A stretch of DNA of 64,000 nt, taken from contig JACOUT010000006.1 in NCBI GenBank assembly GCA_016177705.1, forward strand, positions 1 through 64,000, given 5' to 3'. This stretch comes from Deltaproteobacteria bacterium. Lineage in GTDB: Bacteria > Myxococcota > UBA727 > VGSZ01. Numbering within the stretch: the first letter of the stretch is position 1; every line of letters begins with the position of its first letter. Shown in pieces: positions 58,625 through 64,000 of this stretch. Both the position numbers and the translations under genes were made by a program. The notes beneath the pieces were generated by a model. It ran no database searches, was not told the origin of the DNA, and was given only the letters and a program-made list of their open reading frames with translations.

Positions 58625-59773
58625 ATGTTTGCCCGAACGATGCAGGTCCCCAAGGACCAGAGCTTCTTCCTGTTCGGGCCGCGTGGCACGGGCAAGTCGA
58701 CCTGGCTGCGGTCGGCATTCCCCTGTGCCGCTCGTCTCGATCTGCTCGACCTGCGCCTCTACACCGAGCTGCTCGCGCACCCCGACCGCCTCGAGGCCAT
58801 GGTGCTCGAGCAGCGGGCCGACGTCGTCATCCTCGACGAAGTGCAGCGGCTGCCGGCGCTGCTCGACGAGGTCCACCGCCTGATCGAGGACCGGCGCTGG
58901 CGCTTCGTCTTGACGGGGTCGAGCGCGCGCAAGCTGCGTCGCGGTGGCGCCAACCTGCTCGCGGGCCGCGCCCGCACGCTGCGCATGCACCCGCTGACCG
59001 CCCGCGAGCTCGGCAACAGCTGGCGCCTCGAGCGCTCGCTGCGCTTCGGCCAACTGCCTACCGCGTACGTCGTTGATGACCCGGCCGACTACCTGGCGGG
59101 CTACGCCGGCACCTACCTGCGGGAGGAGGTGCAGGCCGAGGCGCTCACGCGCCGGCTCGACATCTTCTCGCGCTTCCTGGTGGCGGCGACCTTCTCGCAG
59201 GCGTCGGTCTTGAGCGTGGCGCCGATCGCGCGCGAGCTCGGCATGTCGCGCAAGACCGTCGAGGGCTACTTCGACCTGCTCGAGGATCTGCTGCTCGCGG
59301 TTCGGCTGCCGGTGTTCTCGCGCCGGGCCAAGCGCGCGCTGGTCGTGCACCCGAAGCTATTCCTGTTCGACGCCGGCGTCTTTCGCGCGCTGCGCCCCAA
59401 GGGCCCGCTCGACGCCGTCGAGGAGATCGACGGCGCCGCGCTCGAGACGCTGGTGATGCAGGAGCTGCGCGCCACCAACGACAACGAGCGGCTCGGCTTC
59501 GAGCTGCACTACTGGCGCACGCGCGAGGGCAAGGAGATCGACTTCGTGCTCTATGGCGAGCAGGGGCTGGTCGCGGTGGAGGTCAAGCGCAGCGGACACT
59601 TCCGCGAGGACGACCTCGACGTGCTGCGGCTGTTTCGCGGCGACTACCCGCCGGCGCGCTGCGTGCTCTTGTACGGCGGCACGCGCGGGTACTCCTTCGA
59701 TCGCGGGGCGGTGCGGGTGCTGCCGCTGCGGGACGCGCTGCCGCGCTTGGGGGAGGTGTTGGTGGGACGGTAG
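58625..59773 (+). CDS. AAA_14/DUF4143 ATPase
   Basis: ATPase of the AAA_14 plus DUF4143 family, 382 aa; such proteins are widespread in mobile parts of genomes and their role is unknown. Walker A is FGPRGTGKST (about 17-26), Walker B VVILDEVQRLP, and LTGSSARKLRRGGANLL is the sensor/arginine block. The DUF4143 part (about 185-380) contains IARELGMSRKTVEGYFDLLED (a helix-turn-helix-like pattern) and a PD-(D/E)xK-like core: EIDFVLY with VAVEVK. ATG at 58625 is 3 bases after a hairpin. The leader AAAAAGGGGA lies 35 bases upstream, too far for a normal ribosome site. The AT-rich start region suggests a gene gained by transfer. Confidence 0.85.
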   Translation: MFARTMQVPKDQSFFLFGPRGTGKSTWLRSAFPCAARLDLLDLRLYTELLAHPDRLEAMVLEQRADVVILDEVQRLPALLDEVHRLIEDRRWRFVLTGSSARKLRRGGANLLAGRARTLRMHPLTARELGNSWRLERSLRFGQLPTAYVVDDPADYLAGYAGTYLREEVQAEALTRRLDIFSRFLVAATFSQASVLSVAPIARELGMSRKTVEGYFDLLEDLLLAVRLPVFSRRAKRALVVHPKLFLFDAGVFRALRPKGPLDAVEEIDGAALETLVMQELRATNDNERLGFELHYWRTREGKEIDFVLYGEQGLVAVEVKRSGHFREDDLDVLRLFRGDYPPARCVLLYGGTRGYSFDRGAVRVLPLRDALPRLGEVLVGR

Positions 59774-59795
59774 GGCGTATGCCCAGGACGGGCGG

Positions 59796-60386
59796 CTACT
59801 CCGGTGGTCCGCCGCAGTCGAGTTGGGAGAAGCCGCCCTGCGGCGTCACCTCGCCGTCACCGTCGGCAATGCCGCGCTCGATCGCCTGGTGCAGGCCCTC
59901 GTGGTCGATGCCGTACCCTTCGAGCATTGTGTCGGTGACGTTCGGCCAAATGAAGTTGCGCCAGCCATTGACCGCGGAAACGCTGTCGCACACGACGTTG
60001 GCGCCGGGGTTGAATTCCAAACCGACGAATCGGGCCATCTTGATGTACGCGCTTATGCCCATGTCGCTAGCCACCGCTTCGGAGCTGATGATCGGCAGCG
60101 ATCGATCGAGTCGCGCCTGCTCTGGCATCCAGTCCGCGTCGATCTCGATCGTCACCGGATCCGCTATTCGGCCGTCGGGACAGTCCAGCTCGACGTCGTG
60201 CTCGCAGATTACCCCGATGCGCGCCGTGCCATGCACGATCTCGTACGAGAGCGCTGCGTCATAGAGGAGCTGCTCGAAGTATGCTTGGTCCTTTTCGACA
60301 CCGGGCATGAAACAGGAACCGGTCAGCACCGTCGACACGCACATGCAGGCGAACAACGCCGCCCCCGTTGCTCTAGAAGCACACAT
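59796..60386 (-). CDS. Lipoprotein of unknown function, third gene of the metalloprotease operon
   Basis: A 196-residue lipoprotein. The signal peptide ends STVLTGSC (Cys25). The rest has three or four cysteines and Asp/Glu-rich segments (CEHDVELDCPDGRIAD, ADGDGEVTPQGG) but no known domain. ATG at 60386 overlaps the end of the metalloprotease gene by 14 bases, so it is translationally coupled. It may be a partner, inhibitor or membrane anchor for that protease (inference from position). Converges with the ATPase gene. Confidence 0.6.
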   Translation of the reverse strand: MCASRATGAALFACMCVSTVLTGSCFMPGVEKDQAYFEQLLYDAALSYEIVHGTARIGVICEHDVELDCPDGRIADPVTIEIDADWMPEQARLDRSLPIISSEAVASDMGISAYIKMARFVGLEFNPGANVVCDSVSAVNGWRNFIWPNVTDTMLEGYGIDHEGLHQAIERGIADGDGEVTPQGGFSQLDCGGPPE

Positions 60387-62175
60387 CGCTGTTCCCTGGG
60401 TCGTAGGGGTGGAGGTGAACGCTCTCGAGCGTGCCGGCGCCGCCGTTGCAGGACGCGCACACCGAGATGGAGAAACCCCCGTGCTGGGTCGCTGCCGGGA
60501 TGGTGCCTAGTGGCGTCACGTGGTTGTCACACCCTGCGCCGTCGCTGCGGAGCGGCGCAGTGGCGCTCGGCGTCGTGGAGGTGTCGGTCAGGAACTCAGC
60601 AACGCGGGTGTTGTTCGCGTCGCCCGGCGCCGTCGCCGCGCGGCCGGCCGAGACGTACAGCCTCGACGAGGATCGCGCGACGCCGATGACGGCGTTGGCA
60701 CGGACGCCGCTCGCTTCGCGGATCCAGTTGGCGTCCGGCACGGTCACCGTAGTGCCCGAGACGCTGAACCTACGCCGCTGCACGACGTTGTAGCCGGCGG
60801 CGTCCGGCGGAGTTCGATCCACGTCGTGCAGCACCGCCGCGAGCACGCAGTCCCCGTTGTAACAGTCGAAGTCGAAGTCGCTGATGATGAGGTTGTTATC
60901 CACGTCGTCGTTCGCGCCGAAGTCGTTGTCGAGCGAGCCCATATTGAGCGCGACCACGTCGAGCGCTCCAAGCGTCTTGTTCCAGGTGACCTTGTGGAGC
61001 TGCCAGCGAAGCGGTTGGTCCCACGCAACCCCGAGGACGAGCACGGCGTCGCCAGGCAGGTTCGCGACGCGCGGCGGCAGCCGCGTCGGGTACCCAAGCG
61101 TCACCGTGGTGGTCGCGCCGGTGCTCAACACCGTGCGGCGGACCTGGATGTTGTTGGTGATGCTGGTCGAGTGCGTCCGCACGACGTATGCGTTTGCCCC
61201 GCTCGACACCAGCGCGATGTCTGGTGGGAAACGTGACGTCGCGGCGGTGTCGTAGGGATCCCCCGCGTAGAGCCAGCCACTGGTGGCCGTCCAGCCATTC
61301 AGCGTGCTGATCTGCAAGCGCGCGACCGAGGTCTGGTACAGCGTGACCGCCGCGCACGCGTTCGTTGGGTTGCTGGCGACGTCGCTGCAGTCGATGCGCG
61401 GCGGGAAGGAGGCGTAGTGGGCCGAGATGCCGGGCGAGTCGTGCCCGAAGCCCGTCATGTCCGGGAGGTACGCGCCGCCGGTGCTCCAGGGGCGGTCAAA
61501 GTAGCCGGTCGTGCCGTTATATTCGGTGCGCAGGCCGGCCGAGTCACCAGCCGTGAGGTAGCTCCATCCTCCGTCACAGGCGCCCCGACACATGAGCTCG
61601 CCGTCACAGCCGTCGCTGGTCGCGCAGTTGGGGTCGTCGTTGCACAGAGGCTTCGTGATGTTGTCGTCGTTGGCGTGCCACAAGTGGTAGGTGTGCGTCA
61701 TCTCGTGCTCAAGCACCATCGGCAGGTTGCCACCGCCGACGTTCTCTTCGCAGATCGTCACATCGCGCCCGCCGGGCTCAACGTAGCCGGCGGCGCCGAC
61801 GAGGCCGCACTCGACCGGCGCCTCCAAATCCTTGAGCGCTCTTACGCAGCCGCCGCTGCCGAAGGTGCAGGTGTGGTCGCCCTCGAGCACCCGCATGGTG
61901 ACGAACGCGCGCGACTGGCGCGCCAGGTTCTGTAGCGCGACGTCGACCATGGCGCGCGCGTCTGCGTGGCTGAAGCTCGTCCCTTGCGGGATTCCCGGGA
62001 CGCTCTCCACCATGCGATCGTCGAAGTCGCTGGTGACGCGCCAGATCTTCTCCCACTCGACCGGCGACGCGTCCCCTCGCGGGCACGCGGAATCGGCGAG
62101 GCCATTCGAGGCGGCCGCTTCGCCGGCAAGCATGAGCGCCGCGGCGGTGACCGCCAATCTCAGAAGTCCGTGCAT
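60373..62175 (-). CDS. Secreted zinc metalloprotease (HExxHxxHxxH)
   Basis: A 600-residue exported protease. A signal peptide (about 1-23) leads to a pro-like region with two Cys pairs and then the zinc site LEHEMTHTYHLWH: H157, E158, H161 and H167, that is HExxHxxHxxH, the metzincin spacing with His in place of the usual Gly. A Cys-rich segment follows (CNDDPNCATSDGCDGELMC). The remainder is beta-rich and repetitive, ending with a Cys-containing segment (SISVCASCNGGAG). Substrate unknown; secreted proteases of this type in predatory myxobacteria degrade prey proteins. ATG at 62175 overlaps the previous gene by 16 bases; the longer open frame is inside that gene. Confidence 0.75.
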   Translation of the reverse strand: MHGLLRLAVTAAALMLAGEAAASNGLADSACPRGDASPVEWEKIWRVTSDFDDRMVESVPGIPQGTSFSHADARAMVDVALQNLARQSRAFVTMRVLEGDHTCTFGSGGCVRALKDLEAPVECGLVGAAGYVEPGGRDVTICEENVGGGNLPMVLEHEMTHTYHLWHANDDNITKPLCNDDPNCATSDGCDGELMCRGACDGGWSYLTAGDSAGLRTEYNGTTGYFDRPWSTGGAYLPDMTGFGHDSPGISAHYASFPPRIDCSDVASNPTNACAAVTLYQTSVARLQISTLNGWTATSGWLYAGDPYDTAATSRFPPDIALVSSGANAYVVRTHSTSITNNIQVRRTVLSTGATTTVTLGYPTRLPPRVANLPGDAVLVLGVAWDQPLRWQLHKVTWNKTLGALDVVALNMGSLDNDFGANDDVDNNLIISDFDFDCYNGDCVLAAVLHDVDRTPPDAAGYNVVQRRRFSVSGTTVTVPDANWIREASGVRANAVIGVARSSSRLYVSAGRAATAPGDANNTRVAEFLTDTSTTPSATAPLRSDGAGCDNHVTPLGTIPAATQHGGFSISVCASCNGGAGTLESVHLHPYDPGNSDVCF

Positions 62176-62696
62176 GACGCCACCTCCTCCCCCGCGAAGT
62201 AGCCGAAGCCGACGACCACCACGTACATGGCGTTCGCCGACGGCGCGGCGGACCACGGCACGTCGATGCCGAGCTCCCAGGCGTTGAGCGGCCAGCTCGC
62301 GCTGCGTGGTTCGTCGGCGATCAGCTGGCAGTCGCGCACGACGTGAAACGTGCAGCGCTGCACCCAATAGCTGTGCTCGTCGATCTCCGGATCGTCGCAC
62401 TCGGACACGTAGACCAGCTCGGCGCCCGGCCGGGTCCGCGTCGGCGGCGCGGAGTCGACCCCGCCGGCGCCACTGCACGCTGGCGTATCTGCGCACACCG
62501 CCAGGTCGCCGTCCGCCCCGGCGGCGAGCGCGACGTCGACGTCGCCGGCCTGGAAGTCATCGCACTGCGCCTCGGTGAGCATCCGGCACGCCCCGTCGCG
62601 CAGGCAGCAGCTCACGCGCCGCGCGTCATCCTGGGCGAGAGCGGTCCCCCCCCCCCCCAGCACCGCAACCAACAGCACCGCCGCTCGTGATCGCAT
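62160..62696 (-). CDS. Secreted Cys-rich protein with poly-G tract in the signal peptide
   Basis: A 178-residue exported protein, first gene of the protease operon. The signal peptide is MRSRAAVLLVAVLGGGGTAL; GGGG and the preceding Leu are encoded by a run of 13 G bases (13 C on the plus strand, 62646-62658). The next part, VSCCLRDGACRMLTEAQC, is the short CC-x-x-x-G-x-C-x-x-x-T-x-x-x-C unit seen repeatedly in myxobacterial secreted proteins. A Cys-containing C-terminal half (CDDPEIDEHSYWVQRC) follows. ATG at 62696 has GGAGG six bases upstream. Stop overlaps the protease start by 16 bases. A slip in the G tract would stop translation of this gene and could lower the coupled protease. Confidence 0.65.
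   Translation of the reverse strand: MRSRAAVLLVAVLGGGGTALAQDDARRVSCCLRDGACRMLTEAQCDDFQAGDVDVALAAGADGDLAVCADTPACSGAGGVDSAPPTRTRPGAELVYVSECDDPEIDEHSYWVQRCTFHVVRDCQLIADEPRSASWPLNAWELGIDVPWSAAPSANAMYVVVVGFGYFAGEEVASCTDF
62646..62658 (-). repeat. 13-base homopolymer (poly-G on coding strand)
   Basis: Thirteen consecutive C on the plus strand, inside the signal-peptide codons of the gene at 62160-62696. By far the longest single-base run noticed in the window. Confidence 0.9.
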
Positions 62697-62761
62697 GGGC
62701 CCCTCCGTTTCCCGCAAGCGTAGGGAACCCCGCGCGACGACCGCAACTGCACGATTGGTCG

Positions 62762-64000
62762 CTACGCCGGCACCTCCGCCGCGAGCAACCGCCGCACGCG
62801 CTCCTCGTCGACCTTCAGGCGTAGCACGCCCTCCTGCGTCACATGCACCAGCCCCGCCGGCGCGCCTGGCCCCGGCTTCTTCAGGTGCTTGACGCGCGTG
62901 TGCTGCACGTCGACGTGGCGTTCGCCGCGCGCGGCCGAGAAGTGCGCCGCCAGGTGCGCGGCGTCGAGCACCAGCTCGCTCGGCACGTCGTCGCCGCGCG
63001 AGGGCACGATCACGTGCGCGCCGTGGCGATCGCGCGCGTGCAGCCACAGGTCGTTGCCGCGCGCGTCTCGCACCAGCGCGTCGTTGTCCTTGGCGCCGCG
63101 GCCGACGCGCACGACGACGCCACCAGCGGCGGTGAACGAGCGCCACGCCTTGCGCGCGCCCGCCTTGGCGACGCGCCGCTTGGTCGAGGGCGCGGCCGCG
63201 CCCTCGTTGGCGACGTCGAGCACACGGGCGACCGATGCCAGCGCGTCGTCGTCGACCGTGCCGACGAGACGCGCGCTCGCCTCGCGCACGGCAGCGAGCC
63301 GCTCACGCGCGACGCCGAGCCGCGGCGTCACCCGGGCGGCGGCCGCGCGTGCGCGCTGCGCGCGCCGAAAGAGCCGCGCGAGGTTCTCGCTCGCGTCGAG
63401 CGCAGGGTCGAGCGCGACGGTGCGCGCCTCGCCCTCGAAGCCGATGAGGTCGATGCTGGCCGTGCCGCGCGGCGCGCGCGCCAGCGCGGTCTTCAACAGC
63501 TCGCCGTCGGCGGCCCAGCGCGCAGCCTCGCCGTGGCGCGCCAGATCGCCGGCGAGCGCGCGCTCGAGCCGCGTGAGCCTCTTCTCCTCGGCGCGCAGGC
63601 GCGCGCGCAGCGCCGTCACGCGCGCTGCCCCTGGGTCGCGACTGCCGGGCCCCGCGCGCTGCACCGCGACCTCCACCGTTCGCTTGGGTGCGCTGCGCGG
63701 CGCCTCGTAGAGGCGCCCGCGCCGCAGGTCGCGTCCGTCCTTCGGCCGCGCGGCGCCGCCGAGCGTCGCCAGCACACGGAGGCCCTCGTCGGTCTCGGCG
63801 CACACGACGGCACGCGGGTCGTCGGCGTCGCCCTCGACCAAGAGCACGCGCGGTCCGCCCGTCGGCCGCTCGAAGCGCAGCGCCAGCAGGCCCAGCGCGC
63901 GCTGCTCGACACCGGCGAGCAACGAGGGCACCAGCTCCTTCCTCACCAGGCCTTGCAGCGCGGGCGGCGTGGCGCCGGTGCCCGCCGGGCGCTCCACCAC
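62762..64000 (-). CDS. NFACT/Rqc2-type protein (5' end outside window)
   Basis: Partial gene, 412 codons visible to the right edge; GTG at 64000 is only the first possible start in view, and about 70 family residues are missing. The family (FbpA, RqcH/Rqc2) binds stalled 60S/50S subunits and adds alanine tails in bacteria. Visible parts are the end of NFACT-N (LRRGRLYEAP and LVRKELVPSLLAG), a long coiled middle (about 130-270, LRARLRAEEKRLTRLERALA), and the NFACT-R (DUF814) domain near the end: VVRVGRGAKDNDALVRDARG and LWLHARDRHGAHVIVPS. The end is KVDEERVRRLLAAEVPA. An NFACT-C zone seems absent. Family assignment is good; RqcH function is inferred. Confidence 0.82.
   Translation of the reverse strand: MVERPAGTGATPPALQGLVRKELVPSLLAGVEQRALGLLALRFERPTGGPRVLLVEGDADDPRAVVCAETDEGLRVLATLGGAARPKDGRDLRRGRLYEAPRSAPKRTVEVAVQRAGPGSRDPGAARVTALRARLRAEEKRLTRLERALAGDLARHGEAARWAADGELLKTALARAPRGTASIDLIGFEGEARTVALDPALDASENLARLFRRAQRARAAAARVTPRLGVARERLAAVREASARLVGTVDDDALASVARVLDVANEGAAAPSTKRRVAKAGARKAWRSFTAAGGVVVRVGRGAKDNDALVRDARGNDLWLHARDRHGAHVIVPSRGDDVPSELVLDAAHLAAHFSAARGERHVDVQHTRVKHLKKPGPGAPAGLVHVTQEGVLRLKVDEERVRRLLAAEVPA

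Overview
The window is very GC-rich DNA with tightly packed genes on both strands. It carries many Ser/Thr protein kinases with PEGA, FGE or zinc-ribbon additions, large numbers of secreted lipoproteins, MopE-type Cys-rich repeats, VIT/VWA and cadherin-like surface proteins. This mix is typical of Myxococcota (Deltaproteobacteria, Polyangia-like). No rRNA, tRNA, CRISPR array or insertion sequence was seen. Both ends cut genes: a lipoprotein at the left and an NFACT/Rqc2-type protein at the right.

Layout. 1-9530: partial Ig-like lipoprotein, TonB-dependent receptor overlapped with an unusual ligA, an isoprenylcysteine methyltransferase-like membrane protein, and a VIT/VWA protein. 9554-25009: a kinase-FGE fusion, patD (aminobutyraldehyde dehydrogenase), a second kinase, a coupled pair of paralogous secreted proteins, a Ser/Glu-rich lipoprotein, a Cys-rich MopE-repeat lipoprotein, a lipoprotein amine oxidase and a zinc-ribbon pseudokinase. 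25085-32487: a compact six-gene operon (aldehyde dehydrogenase, saccharopine-dehydrogenase-like, class III aminotransferase, nitrilase-family amidase, ATP-grasp ligase, C45/Ntn acyltransferase) that looks like an uncharacterised amine or omega-amino-acid pathway. 32634-43245: a PEGA protein/kinase pair, a beta-strand-repeat lipoprotein, and a second amine-related group (aldehyde dehydrogenase, tiny membrane protein overlapped with an NCS1 permease, M14 deacylase, Tat-exported amine oxidase). 43262-49408: orphan protein, a cadherin-repeat surface protein broken by a deletion between repeats, TrpB2, and an envelope protein. 49421-53542: operon of isochorismatase-like protein, hemW, a catalytically degraded GH13 protein and gluQ. 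53680-59773: sigma factor, TPR membrane protein, two secreted proteins, a 161-base structured inverted-repeat element, and an AAA_14/DUF4143 ATPase. 59796-62696: a three-gene secreted metalloprotease operon whose first gene carries a 13-base G tract.

Connections. patD, the class III aminotransferase, two further aldehyde dehydrogenases, two exported flavin amine oxidases, an NCS1 permease and amide-forming or amide-splitting enzymes together suggest import and turnover of amines, polyamines or GABA-like compounds; the substrates are inferred, not shown. Translational coupling by 4-base overlaps (ATGA or GTGA) is frequent. The most striking global signal is a TAnnnT hexamer placed exactly six bases before many start codons, which suggests leaderless transcription of surface-protein, kinase-associated and enzyme genes.
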